Source: Pseudomonas frederiksbergensis (GTDB lineage: Bacteria; Pseudomonadota; Gammaproteobacteria; Pseudomonadales; Pseudomonadaceae). From it: DNA of 64,000 nt. Where the stretch lies: contig NZ_CP142104.1 in assembly GCF_035751725.1 (NCBI RefSeq), positions 3,658,001 to 3,722,000 of the forward strand, written 5' to 3'. Made by a program: the position numbers and the translations under genes. The notes beneath the pieces were generated by a model that was given only the letters and a program-made list of their open reading frames with translations, did not search any database and was not told the DNA's origin. Below are positions 10,322-18,962 of the stretch, piece after piece. Positions within the stretch are counted from its first letter, which is position 1. Each line of letters opens with the position of its first letter.

Positions 10322-10330
10322 TTGTACTCC
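10313..10330. promoter_or_regulatory. LexA2 operator covering the lexA2 start codon
   Basis: Perfect palindrome GGAGTAC-ATTT-GTACTCC, matching the GTAC-N4-GTNC type of site known for LexA2 rather than the CTGT-N8-ACAG SOS box. Read on the minus strand, one arm supplies the GGAG ribosome binding site and the spacer holds the ATG, so a bound repressor would also mask translation signals. Confidence 0.85.
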
Positions 10331-10429
10331 TGTCGGTTTTTTCTGACAAGCGCCGCCAGTCAGTTCACAACCGCTTATGGTTTCGCCCTTGCGCGCTCAA
10401 TGCTGGTTTCTTTGGGAGCCGTGGCGTGA

Positions 10430-11314
10430 TCAGGGCAGCAACAATCCCTGCTCGCGCTCGCACAACTGCACAACGTAATCCCACAGCACGCGCAGCCGCA
10501 CTGATTTATGCAGTTCGCGGCGGGTGCTGATCCAGTAGCTGCGGCAGATGGTTTCGTCCGGCAACAGCGGCACCAGCGTCGGGTCGCCGCTGGCCATGTA
10601 GCACGGCAGCACGGCGATCCCCAGGCCCGAGCGCGCGGCCTGTTGCTGGGCGATGACGCTGGTGCTGTGGAACACGACGCGGGGCTTTCGGCAAAAACTG
10701 TTCAGGAACATCAGCTCCTGGCTGAACAACAGGTCATCGACGTAGCCGATCCAGGCATGACGGGCCAGGTCCTCGCGGCTGCGCAAGGGGGGTGAGCGAT
10801 CCAGGTAGGCCTGGCTCGCATAGAGCGCCAGGCTGTAGTCGGTGAGCTTGCGCGTCACCAGCAGGTCGGCCGCGGGACGTTCGAGGTGAATGCTGATTTC
10901 CGCTTCGCGGTTGAGGATGCTGACGAATCGCGGCACCGCCACCAACTCCACCTCCAGCCCTGGATAGCGCTGGAACAACCCGTCCATGCGACTGGCCAGG
11001 AACATGATGCCCAGCCCTTCCGTCACCCCCAGTCGGATCTTCCCCAAGGGTGCGCTGGATTGGGTGATGTCCTCCTGGGCCAGCAGCGCGACGTTTTCCA
11101 TGGCCTCGGCATGCTTGAGCAGCGTCTCGCCGGCTGGGGTCAGCTCATAGCCCTGGGCATGCTGGACAAACAGCGCGGTGCCGAGGCTTTTCTCGATGGC
11201 CTCGATGTGCCGGGCCACCGTGGCATGTGTGGTGTTCAGGCGCCTTGCAGCCGTCAATAGACGCCCGCTGCGTTGCAATTCCAGGAAATAGCGCAGGTCA
11301 TTCCAATCGAACAT
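10430..11314 (-). CDS. LysR-family regulator divergent from the GMC oxidoreductase
   Basis: 294 residues. The N-terminal helix-turn-helix runs FDWNDLRYFLELQRSGRLLTAARRLNTTHATVARHIEAIE, then the effector-binding domain. The WNDLRYF-type start resembles the LysR group that regulates divergent oxidoreductase or transporter genes. It starts 131 bases from the GMC oxidoreductase on the opposite strand, the classic arrangement of a LysR activator and its target. The intergenic region holds a 10-bp direct repeat at 21-bp spacing that could be its site. The effector is unknown. Confidence 0.9.
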   Translation of the reverse strand: MFDWNDLRYFLELQRSGRLLTAARRLNTTHATVARHIEAIEKSLGTALFVQHAQGYELTPAGETLLKHAEAMENVALLAQEDITQSSAPLGKIRLGVTEGLGIMFLASRMDGLFQRYPGLEVELVAVPRFVSILNREAEISIHLERPAADLLVTRKLTDYSLALYASQAYLDRSPPLRSREDLARHAWIGYVDDLLFSQELMFLNSFCRKPRVVFHSTSVIAQQQAARSGLGIAVLPCYMASGDPTLVPLLPDETICRSYWISTRRELHKSVRLRVLWDYVVQLCEREQGLLLP

Positions 11315-11374
11315 GGGGCGATCCTTGAACGCGCCTGACGGCAGTGGTGTTTATAAACGCACAGCAGCTGCGCA

Positions 11375-11405
11375 AAAACTAACATTCTTTTGACGAAAAC
11401 TAACA
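11375..11405. promoter_or_regulatory. Direct repeat upstream of the GMC gene, possible regulator site
   Basis: AAAACTAACA occurs at 11375-11384 and again at 11396-11405, 21 bases apart (two helical turns), in the divergent LysR/GMC region. This spacing suits a protein binding one face of the helix. Binding by the adjacent LysR is inference. Confidence 0.4.
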
Positions 11406-11425
11406 ACTAGGATGGATCTCACAAA

Positions 11426-11433
11426 AACAAGAA
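11426..11433 (+). promoter_or_regulatory. AANAANAA motif, possible Hfq/Crc site
   Basis: AACAAGAA lies 12 bases before the chosen ATG of the GMC gene and overlaps the region next to its ribosome binding site. This is where Hfq/Crc represses translation of catabolic mRNAs in pseudomonads. Confidence 0.45.
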
Positions 11434-11445
11434 ATGAGGTCGCGA

Positions 11446-13089
11446 ATGCAACCTGTCGTCGATGAATACGATTACGTGATCGTGGGCGCCGGCCCTGCCG
11501 GGTGCTTGCTGGCCAATCGGCTTTCGGCCGACCCGCAACACCGGGTGCTGCTGCTCGAAGCCGGCGGGCGCGACAACTACCCGTGGATTCACATTCCGGT
11601 CGGCTACCTGTTCTGCATCGGCAACCCGCGCACCGACTGGTGCTTCAAGACCGAGGCACAACCGGGCCTGCAAGGGCGTGCCCTGAGCTATCCGCGCGGC
11701 AAGGTATTGGGCGGCTGCTCGTCGATCAACGGCATGATCTACATGCGCGGCCAAGCTGCGGACTATGACGGCTGGGCCGCGGAAGGCAATTGTGGCTGGG
11801 CCTGGGACGACGTGCTGCCACTGTTCAGGCAGAGCGAAAACCACTTCGCGGGGGACTCCGAACTCCACGGCGCGGCCGGCGAATGGCGAGTCGAACGCCA
11901 GCGCCTGTCATGGCCGATCCTTGATGCCTTTCGCACCGCCGCCGAGCAGAGCGGCATCCCCAGCATCGACGACTTCAACGGTGGCGACAACGAAGGCTGC
12001 GGCTATTTCCAGGTCAACCAGAAGGCCGGGGTGCGCTGGAACGCGGCAAAGGCCTTCCTCAAGCCGATTCGCAATCGCTCCAACCTGACGGTAATGACCG
12101 ACGTCGAAGTGGACCGCCTGCTGTTGCGCGATGACCGCGCCGACGCCGTCAGCGCTCGCTGGCAAGGTCAGACAATGCGCTTCAAGGCCCGCAAGGAAAT
12201 CGTCCTGTGCGCCGGTGCCATCGGTTCTCCCGGCATATTGCAGCGCTCCGGGATCGGCCCGCGCAGCCTGCTGCAACGCTTGGGTATCGGCGTGGTACAC
12301 GAATTGCCGGGCGTGGGCGGCAACCTGCAGGATCACCTGCAACTGCGGCTGATCTATCAACTGGAAAACGCCCGCACCCTGAACCAGATCGCCGGCACGC
12401 TGCTGGGCAAGATGGGCATGGGCCTGCGCTATCTGTATGACCGCAGTGGCCCGCTGTCCATGGCCCCCAGCCAACTCGGCGCGTTCGCCCGCTCGGGACC
12501 GGAACAGACCTCGGCCAACCTCGAGTATCACGTGCAGCCATTGTCCCTGGAGCGTTTCGGCGAACCGCTGCACAGCTTCCCGGCGTTCACCGCCTCGGTG
12601 TGCGATTTACGTCCGATGAGCCGCGGTCGCGTTGACATTCGTTCGGCCGATCCGGCTGAAGCGCCGTTGATCCAGCCCAATTACCTGAGCCACCCGGAAG
12701 ACTTGCGGGTCGCCGCCGATGCCATTCGCCTGACCCGACGGATCGTCGCCTCCCCGGCCCTCAGTGCCTTCAAACCGGTGGAATACCTGCCCGGCCCGAG
12801 CCTGCAAACCGAAGAAGAACTGCACCAGGCCGCCGCCCGCATCGGCACGACGATTTTCCACCCGGTGGGCACCTGCCGCATGGGCCAGGACGGCGATGCG
12901 GTGGTGGATGCGCAACTGCGCGTGCACGGCATCAAGGGCCTGCGCATCGCCGATGCCTCGATCATGCCGCGCATCACCTCGGGCAACACCTGCTCGCCAA
13001 CGTTGATGATTGCCGAGAAGGCGGCGCGAATGATCCTCGAGCCCGCCATGACGAGCATCACGCTGCAAAAGGAGCCCGCCACGGTCTGA
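11446..13089 (+). CDS. GMC-family FAD oxidoreductase (choline/alcohol dehydrogenase-like)
   Basis: 547 residues. The FAD-binding dinucleotide fold is at the start (VIVGAGPAGCLLANRL, ~11-26). The GMC signatures GKVLGGCSSINGMIYMRG and GAIGSPGILQRSGIGP follow, and the C-terminal active site has His472 (HPVGTCRMG) and Asn514 (SGNTCSPT). These enzymes oxidise alcohols, choline-like amines or polyethylene-glycol-type substrates and pass electrons to quinone or cytochrome. There is no signal peptide. The start at 11446 was chosen because GAGG lies 6 bases upstream; a start at 11434 lacks this. A transporter follows 140 bases later on the same strand, suggesting uptake and oxidation of one compound. 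The substrate cannot be read from the sequence. Confidence 0.88.
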   Translation: MQPVVDEYDYVIVGAGPAGCLLANRLSADPQHRVLLLEAGGRDNYPWIHIPVGYLFCIGNPRTDWCFKTEAQPGLQGRALSYPRGKVLGGCSSINGMIYMRGQAADYDGWAAEGNCGWAWDDVLPLFRQSENHFAGDSELHGAAGEWRVERQRLSWPILDAFRTAAEQSGIPSIDDFNGGDNEGCGYFQVNQKAGVRWNAAKAFLKPIRNRSNLTVMTDVEVDRLLLRDDRADAVSARWQGQTMRFKARKEIVLCAGAIGSPGILQRSGIGPRSLLQRLGIGVVHELPGVGGNLQDHLQLRLIYQLENARTLNQIAGTLLGKMGMGLRYLYDRSGPLSMAPSQLGAFARSGPEQTSANLEYHVQPLSLERFGEPLHSFPAFTASVCDLRPMSRGRVDIRSADPAEAPLIQPNYLSHPEDLRVAADAIRLTRRIVASPALSAFKPVEYLPGPSLQTEEELHQAAARIGTTIFHPVGTCRMGQDGDAVVDAQLRVHGIKGLRIADASIMPRITSGNTCSPTLMIAEKAARMILEPAMTSITLQKEPATV

Positions 13090-13107
13090 AAAGACAGAAA
13101 GAACCCT

Positions 13108-13132
13108 GGTGGTAGCGAGCCTGCTCCCACAG
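13108..13132. repeat. REP-like element between GMC and transporter genes
   Basis: A single imperfect repeat with the core GCGAGCCTGCTCCCAC, related to the GGGAGCGAGCCTGCTCGC family seen at 49.1 and 53.2 kb. Confidence 0.55.
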
Positions 13133-13195
13133 GCGCATGAGTCGATTCAAGGAAAGTGTGTCATATCAGGAGACGCCCACCCGGCGTCGCAGTGG

Positions 13196-13203
13196 AACAA
13201 CAA
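13196..13203 (+). promoter_or_regulatory. AANAANAA motif before the MHS transporter
   Basis: AACAACAA, followed by further A/C-rich sequence, ends 26 bases before the ATG at 13230. It is a candidate Hfq/Crc site like the one before the GMC gene. Confidence 0.4.
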
Positions 13204-13229
13204 AAACAATCACTGTGAGGGATACCGCT

Positions 13230-14852
13230 ATGTCCGAGCATGTTCAGACCCTGGAAGCCACGCGCAGCGCCGGCACCAGCCAGGAAACCCAGAAAGTCAT
13301 ATTCGCCTCGTCCCTGGGGACGGTGTTCGAGTGGTACGACTTTTTTCTCTATGGCGCCCTGGCGGCGGTGATCAGCAAACAGTTCTTTGCCGGGGTCAAC
13401 GACACCACCGCGTTCATTTTCGCCCTGATGGCCTTCGCCGCCGGTTTCATCGTGCGGCCGTTCGGTGCGCTGGTGTTCGGTCGGTTGGGGGACATGATCG
13501 GGCGCAAGTACACGTTCCTGGCCACCATCGTGCTCATGGGCCTGGCGACGTTCTGCGTCGGCCTGCTGCCCAACTACGCCAGCATCGGCATTGCCGCGCC
13601 GATCATCCTGGTGGTGTTGCGCATGCTCCAGGGCCTGGCCCTGGGCGGTGAATACGGCGGCGCGGCGACCTATGTGGCCGAGCACGCGCCGATGGGCAAG
13701 CGCGGCTTCCATACCAGTTGGATTCAGTCCACCGCCACCCTCGGGCTGTTGCTGTCGCTGCTGGTGGTGCTCGGTTGCCGCTATTTCACCGGCGATCAAT
13801 TCGAGGTCTGGGGCTGGCGCATTCCGTTCCTGCTGTCGATCCTGCTGCTGGGCATTTCCACCTGGATTCGCCTGAGCCTGCATGAGTCGCCCGCCTTCCT
13901 GAAAATGAAAGAGGAAGGCAAGTGCTGCAAGGCGCCGATCCGTGAATCGTTCGGCAAATGGGAAAACCTGAAAGTGGTGCTGATCGCGCTGTTCAGCATC
14001 AACGCCGGGCAAGCGGTGACCTTCTATGCCGCGCAATTCTACGTGCTGTTTTTCCTCACCCAGTTCCTCAAGATGGACCCGGCCCTCGCCAATAGCCTGC
14101 TGATCGTGAGCGTGGTGATCGGTGCGCCATTCTTCATTTTCTTCGGCTGGCTGTCGGACAAGGTCGGGCGCAAACCGGTGCTGATGATCGGCCTGTTATT
14201 GGCGACGGCGTTGTATTTTCCGATCTTCAAGACCCTCGCCCACTACGCCAACCCGGCCATCGACCTGGCAAGCCGCCAGGCGCCGATCAGCGTGATCGCC
14301 GACCCGGCCACCTGCACCTTCCAGTTCGACCCGGTGGGCAAGGCGCGCTTCGACAGCCCCTGCGACAAGGTCAAGACCTTCCTGGTCAAGCAAGGCCTGC
14401 CCTACAGTAGCGTCGCGGCACCGGCCGGCAGCACCGTGCAGGTCAGCATCGGTGACGTGAAGCTCGAAGGCTACGACGAAGCCGCCCTGCGCGGCGCGGT
14501 AACGTTGGCCGGCTATCCGCAACAAGCCGACGCCCAGCAGATCAACCGGCCGATGATCGTGGCCTTGATCGTCGCGCTGATCATCATCTCGGCGATGTGC
14601 TACGGCCCGCTCGCGGCGCTGATGGTCGAGCTGTTTCCAACCAGGATCCGCTACACGTCGATGTCATTGCCGTATCACATCGGCAATGGCTGGTTCGGCG
14701 GTTTCCTGCCTACGGTGTCGTTTGCCCTGGTAGTCTACACCGGTGACATCTTCTACGGGCTGTGGTACCCGGTGGTGATCACCGGCGTGAGCCTGGTGGT
14801 CGGGATGATCTGCCTGCGGGAAACCCGCAACGTGGACCTGGACACTAACTGA
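13230..14852 (+). CDS. MHS-family MFS transporter with a large periplasmic insert
   Basis: 540 residues and 12 predicted helices of the metabolite:H+ symporter group (ProP/KgtP/ShiA type). Motif A occurs twice (GRLGDMIGRK ~84-93; GWLSDKVGRKP ~306-316), with RMLQGLALGGEYGG near 131-144. An unusual ~100-residue hydrophilic insert (~338-438) lies between helices 9 and 10, on the periplasmic side, and contains Cys362 and Cys378. Ordinary members have ~430-450 residues, so the insert explains the extra length. The start was set at 13230, with GTGAGG upstream; an earlier in-frame start would add 31 polar residues. Probably the uptake partner of the GMC oxidoreductase. Confidence 0.88.
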   Translation: MSEHVQTLEATRSAGTSQETQKVIFASSLGTVFEWYDFFLYGALAAVISKQFFAGVNDTTAFIFALMAFAAGFIVRPFGALVFGRLGDMIGRKYTFLATIVLMGLATFCVGLLPNYASIGIAAPIILVVLRMLQGLALGGEYGGAATYVAEHAPMGKRGFHTSWIQSTATLGLLLSLLVVLGCRYFTGDQFEVWGWRIPFLLSILLLGISTWIRLSLHESPAFLKMKEEGKCCKAPIRESFGKWENLKVVLIALFSINAGQAVTFYAAQFYVLFFLTQFLKMDPALANSLLIVSVVIGAPFFIFFGWLSDKVGRKPVLMIGLLLATALYFPIFKTLAHYANPAIDLASRQAPISVIADPATCTFQFDPVGKARFDSPCDKVKTFLVKQGLPYSSVAAPAGSTVQVSIGDVKLEGYDEAALRGAVTLAGYPQQADAQQINRPMIVALIVALIIISAMCYGPLAALMVELFPTRIRYTSMSLPYHIGNGWFGGFLPTVSFALVVYTGDIFYGLWYPVVITGVSLVVGMICLRETRNVDLDTN

Positions 14853-14859
14853 ACCCGAG

Positions 14860-14890
14860 TGTGGCGAAGGAATGAACCTCCTTCGCCACA
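14860..14890. repeat. REP-like hairpin between convergent genes
   Basis: Arms TGTGGCGAAGGA/TCCTTCGCCACA with a 7-base loop, placed between the MHS transporter (plus) and the TonB-dependent receptor (minus). It may act as a two-way terminator. Confidence 0.65.
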
Positions 14891-14894
14891 GATT

Positions 14895-17372
14895 TCAGAA
14901 ACGTGCCTTCACCGTCGCGGTGAAGTTGCGGGGTTCACCGTAATAGTTACCGAAGCTCTCCGTCCCGATGGTGGAGTAGTAACGCTTATCGAACAGATTG
15001 TTGCCATTGAGCGCCACTGACCAGGTGTCATCGATGCGGTAGCCAACGCGGCCGTTCCATACGGCATAACCGGCCTGGGTGATCTTCTCGCCGCTGGCCG
15101 GCGATACGCGGAAGTTATCGCTTTGGGCATTGACCCCGGCGCCAACGCTGAAGCGTTCCAATGCCCCGCCGAGGGCGTAGTCGCCCCACAGACGCAGCAT
15201 ATGGCGTGGCACGTAGCTGTTGAACGAGCCACCGTTGAGGCTGGTGTCTATGTCGTCGAGGGTCTTGGTCTGGGTGTAGGTGTATCCGGCCAGCAACTGC
15301 AGCCGCTCGATGACCTCGCCGCTGATCTCGGCTTCGAAACCCTGGGCGCGAACCTTGCCGGCGTTTTCGTAGCAATAGCCATCCGACGACGCACAGCTTG
15401 AGTTGTAGTCGGTCTGGGCCTGGTCTTTCTGCACAGTGCGGAACAGGTTGAAAGCGGTGTTCAAGCGGCCCTCGAACCATTCGCCCTTGATCCCCAGTTC
15501 GTAACTCTCGCCCATTAACGGCTTGAGCGCCGAACCACTTTGCGAGCGGTAATTGCCTTGGGGCGTAAAGATGTCCGAATAGCTGGCGTAGGCGGTCAGG
15601 TGTTGGTTGAGGTCCAGCAACACACCGGCAAACGGCGTGACCTGGCCGGTCTCGGTGCTCCTGGCGTGTTCCGTACCGCCCGTGAGAAATACCGAGTCAC
15701 TCTTGGAGCTGTACCAGCTCACCCGGCTACCCACTACGAAGGTCAACGGGTCCGCCAACTTCAGGCGAAGCGTCGAATATACGCCGTGCTGCTCGGTTAC
15801 AGTCTTGACCGGCCCCCCTCGCGTCGAGTTTTCGATGAAGTAGCTGTCGTCCGGTTCGGGAATGTGCCGGTCCGGATCGAATACATTCTGCTTCTGCGGC
15901 AACAAGGCGACCGAGTAGAAATCGTCTTTGTCCGAACGACTGGCATTGACGCCGAAGATCAACTCATGGCGCTGGCCGAAGGCGTCGAACTTGCCGTCCA
16001 GGTAGGCGTCGAGACCGTAATCGACCTGATCATAGTCGTACATGCTGCCGAGCAAATTAGTGGTCGAGGAACCGGGTGCCACCGAGCCCGATGCAAAGGC
16101 GTATTTGATGTCCTGGGTATTTTTCGTATAGACCCCCGCGAGCTTCACGGCCCAGTCGTCGTTGAGCTGGTGCCGCAGGTCGCCGAACACTGTGGTCCGC
16201 TGGCTGCGCCAGGTATTCCACGACGGGTCCAGGCAAGTGGAACGACTGAGCTTCAAATCGCTGCCATTGCGGTAGCGTGGAAGCCCACCCCAGCACGGGC
16301 TCGCATCGACGTCCTCATAGGCCACGCCCAGGCCAAGCGTCGTGTCGGGGGTCAGGTCGACGTCCAGGGCGCCGTAAAAGACCTGGTCCTTGCGCCGGGC
16401 ATCGTCGTAAAAATAATGCCGGCTCTGCTCGGCGATCACTGCCCTGCCCCGTACAGTGCCGGCGTCGTTCAGGGGGCCGCCTGTATCGACTTGCCCGCGG
16501 TAGTTGTCCCAAGTGCCACCCGAGAGGCTGAGTTCAGTCTGGGGCGTGGCCTGGCCGCGCTTGCGAACGAAATTGACGCCACCTGAAGTACCGCCGGAAC
16601 CTTTCATCATCCCGGCGGCGCCGCGCAGGACTTCGACTCGATCGTAATAGGCCATGTCACTGCTGAAGCTGTCCGCCTGGACATAGCTGTTGCCCATGTC
16701 CAGCGGAACACCGTCGTACTGGTATTGACCCGACATTCGGAACCCGCGGGAATAGAAATACTTGCCGCCCATGGTCGAATCGTAGACGGTGATGCCGGGC
16801 GTTTTTTCCATGACCTGATCGATGGTGTTCAGGTTCTGGTCGTCGAGCATCTTGCGGGTGATCACCGTGACCGATTGCGGCGTCTCGCGCAGCGCGTGTT
16901 CGCCTTTGCCGATGGTGACCGCTCCGGTGGTGTAGGAGCCGCTATGTTCGGTGGTCGCCGTGAGCAGTTGCCCGTCAATGGTGGTCGTGCCCAATTCCAT
17001 CGCCGAACCGCGAGACGGCACGGCCCGAAGCCGATAGGTCCCGCTGGCCTGGGGCTCGGCTTGCAGGCCGCTATCGCCCAGGATGCGAGCGAAGCCGTCG
17101 GCCACGCCAAAGGAACCGTTCAAGCCTGGCGACTGCAATCCTTGGAGTTGTGCGGCATCGAACGAGAGTGCAACACCCGCCTGGCTGGCGAAGCGCGTCA
17201 GCACATCCATGAGGGTACCTGCGCCAATATCGTAAGCCTGCACCGAACGTTGCTGGCTCGAAGCGCCTGACATCGTGCTCGCCTGTACCATCCAGGCACT
17301 GGACGACGTAGCAGCCAACAACCCGATTTTCATTGCAATCGCCAGACGACCTGGCGCGTTCACGCGAGACAT
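14895..17372 (-). CDS. TonB-dependent siderophore receptor with signalling domain
   Basis: 825 residues. Signal peptide, then a secretin/TonB N-terminal signalling (STN) domain (~45-110; AYDIGAGTLMDVLTRFASQAG) as in receptors that talk to a FecR protein. A plug domain begins near RETPQSVTVITRK and a 22-strand barrel ends in the C-terminal aromatic (ATVKARF). The combination fits the FpvA/FecA-like group that takes up ferric siderophores and signals through FecR and an ECF sigma factor. Both partners lie immediately upstream on the same strand. The start at 17372 was chosen for the GGGGAGGGG ribosome binding site; a longer version would place 31 non-signal residues in front. The siderophore is unknown. 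Confidence 0.92.
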   Translation of the reverse strand: MSRVNAPGRLAIAMKIGLLAATSSSAWMVQASTMSGASSQQRSVQAYDIGAGTLMDVLTRFASQAGVALSFDAAQLQGLQSPGLNGSFGVADGFARILGDSGLQAEPQASGTYRLRAVPSRGSAMELGTTTIDGQLLTATTEHSGSYTTGAVTIGKGEHALRETPQSVTVITRKMLDDQNLNTIDQVMEKTPGITVYDSTMGGKYFYSRGFRMSGQYQYDGVPLDMGNSYVQADSFSSDMAYYDRVEVLRGAAGMMKGSGGTSGGVNFVRKRGQATPQTELSLSGGTWDNYRGQVDTGGPLNDAGTVRGRAVIAEQSRHYFYDDARRKDQVFYGALDVDLTPDTTLGLGVAYEDVDASPCWGGLPRYRNGSDLKLSRSTCLDPSWNTWRSQRTTVFGDLRHQLNDDWAVKLAGVYTKNTQDIKYAFASGSVAPGSSTTNLLGSMYDYDQVDYGLDAYLDGKFDAFGQRHELIFGVNASRSDKDDFYSVALLPQKQNVFDPDRHIPEPDDSYFIENSTRGGPVKTVTEQHGVYSTLRLKLADPLTFVVGSRVSWYSSKSDSVFLTGGTEHARSTETGQVTPFAGVLLDLNQHLTAYASYSDIFTPQGNYRSQSGSALKPLMGESYELGIKGEWFEGRLNTAFNLFRTVQKDQAQTDYNSSCASSDGYCYENAGKVRAQGFEAEISGEVIERLQLLAGYTYTQTKTLDDIDTSLNGGSFNSYVPRHMLRLWGDYALGGALERFSVGAGVNAQSDNFRVSPASGEKITQAGYAVWNGRVGYRIDDTWSVALNGNNLFDKRYYSTIGTESFGNYYGEPRNFTATVKARF

Positions 17373-17468
17373 GCGTCCCCTCCCCACAGTCAAGAAATTC
17401 ACTGAGGGATGAGCCGAACGATGCCGACAAAAAGTGCAAAACATTTTTAATTGCACGGGGGGCAAGGG

Positions 17469-18422
17469 TTATCTGCTATGGGACACCTGAACCCAGAACC
17501 GGCTGTATCGAGTCACCCGCAATGGGAAACCGCTCTCGAGCGCCGCAAGGGCAAGGTCGGTATTGTCGATGGGGAAAACCCCGGAAACTTTCAAATCGCC
17601 AATCGCCGGGTCGCAACGCAGTACTCCCATGCGATAGCGCGACAGCTCTGCCAGCAACGCATCCAATCGACGGTCGATGGCAATGATGCTGCCTCGTTGC
17701 CAGGCGCCGACCGACACGTCGTTGGCCCTTGGCCTGCCCAGCGACCGGTCGCTGAAATCCAGCTGGCTACCGGCATCGACCCGCGTCGCGGGGCCGCCAC
17801 TGCGCAAACTGACCTCGACGGCCTTCTCAAGCACCGCCACCTCGCCACGCTGGGCCTGGGCGCGGACGATAAAACGGGTTCCCAAGGCCAACACTTCGAC
17901 TTGTTCAGTAATGACCTTGAAGGGGCGCTGCGCAGGATCGACTGCAGTCGTAACGATAATCTCACCCCACAACAGACGAACAACGCGTTGTTTGCCATCG
18001 AAACGAACGTCGATCGATGTGTCAGTGTTGAGCAGTACGGTGCTGCCGTCCGCCAATTGGAACGCTCGCCGCTCGCCGATGCCGGTCCGGTAATCGCAAC
18101 GCAAGTTCTGCGCGGTCTCGCTTCGCCAGCCCAACCACCCCAGGCAACCGGTGGTCGTGAGCAACAAGGCGCTTCGCAACACTTGCCGTCGCGAACGGCC
18201 AGGAGGTTCGCTCAAGGTGGGGGCGGCCAATGCGCCCGGCACGCTGGCCATTTGTTCAGACACCGCCGCCATGCGTTGCCACGCCTGATCATGCAACGGA
18301 TCCGCGGCCAACCAGGCGCGCCATCCGGCCCTATCCGCGTCAGCCGCGGTACCGGAGTGAAGCCGGGCGTACCATTGCGCCGCGGCACGAATGGCTTGCA
18401 GTTGCTCGGGTGACAGGCTCAT
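17469..18422 (-). CDS. FecR-type anti-sigma / sigma regulator
   Basis: 317 residues. An N-terminal cytoplasmic DUF4880 region (QLQAIRAAAQWYARLHSG...WLAADPLHDQAWQRM), one transmembrane segment around 80-98, then the periplasmic FecR domain (FQLADGSTVLLNTDTSIDVRFDGKQR). It should hold the ECF sigma factor at the membrane and release it when the loaded TonB receptor contacts its periplasmic part. Its ATG overlaps the sigma factor stop by four bases (ATGA), so the two are translationally coupled. The receptor starts 96 bases downstream, probably from its own sigma-dependent promoter. Confidence 0.93.
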   Translation of the reverse strand: MSLSPEQLQAIRAAAQWYARLHSGTAADADRAGWRAWLAADPLHDQAWQRMAAVSEQMASVPGALAAPTLSEPPGRSRRQVLRSALLLTTTGCLGWLGWRSETAQNLRCDYRTGIGERRAFQLADGSTVLLNTDTSIDVRFDGKQRVVRLLWGEIIVTTAVDPAQRPFKVITEQVEVLALGTRFIVRAQAQRGEVAVLEKAVEVSLRSGGPATRVDAGSQLDFSDRSLGRPRANDVSVGAWQRGSIIAIDRRLDALLAELSRYRMGVLRCDPAIGDLKVSGVFPIDNTDLALAALESGFPLRVTRYSRFWVQVSHSR

Positions 18423-18940
18423 GCAAGCTGCAACTGGATCTGCATCAGGCAGCAGTGTTCCATGGCCTTGGCCATATGGTTATTGACCGTGCGCACGCTG
18501 ACGTCCAGGCGCTCGGCGATCTGCGGGTACGTCAGACCGTTGAATTGCGACAGGATGAACACTTGCTTGACCCGCGGTCCCAGCCCTTGAAGCAGCCGAT
18601 CGATTTCCATGAGGGCCTGGAACAGGATCGCCTGCTCTTCCAGCGACGGCTGCTGCCGTTCAGGCATGGCGGCCAGCGCATCCAGGTACGATTGCTCAAG
18701 GGAGCGGCGGCGAAAAAGGTCAACCAGCAAGCCTTTGGCGATCATCGACAGATAGGGCCGCGGCTCGCGTATATCCAGGGCCGAGCGCGCCTTGATCACG
18801 CGAACGAAGGTATCCTGGGCCAGGTCTGCCGCATCAAACGTGTTACCCAGGCGCTTGCGCAGCCAGCCTTGAAGCCAGCCGTGATGGTCGCAATACAGAT
18901 CGTTGACGGCACTGCGTAGGTACAGATCGTTGGCGGACAT
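18419..18940 (-). CDS. ECF sigma-70 factor, FecI/iron type
   Basis: 173 residues with region 2 (DAADLAQDTFVRVIKARS...PRPYLSMIAKGLLVDLFRRR) and region 4 (GLTYPQIAERLDVSVRTVNNHMAKAMEHC). It is of the FecI iron-starvation class, and the FecR and TonB receptor genes follow on the same strand. It should direct transcription of the receptor gene. A 14-of-19 match to the Fur box lies just upstream (18963-18981), so iron should repress it. Confidence 0.94.
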   Translation of the reverse strand: MSANDLYLRSAVNDLYCDHHGWLQGWLRKRLGNTFDAADLAQDTFVRVIKARSALDIREPRPYLSMIAKGLLVDLFRRRSLEQSYLDALAAMPERQQPSLEEQAILFQALMEIDRLLQGLGPRVKQVFILSQFNGLTYPQIAERLDVSVRTVNNHMAKAMEHCCLMQIQLQLA

Positions 18941-18962
18941 GACAATGGAATAATTCGCGACT

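Noticed and set aside
15540..16586. 348-codon frame opposite the TonB receptor
   Set aside because: Shadow of the receptor gene; no recognisable domain or ribosome binding site.
17434..17456. GTGCAA/TTGCAC inverted repeat upstream of the TonB receptor
   Set aside because: Arms are only 6 bp with an 11-base spacer; it may be part of the promoter but cannot be called a specific site.
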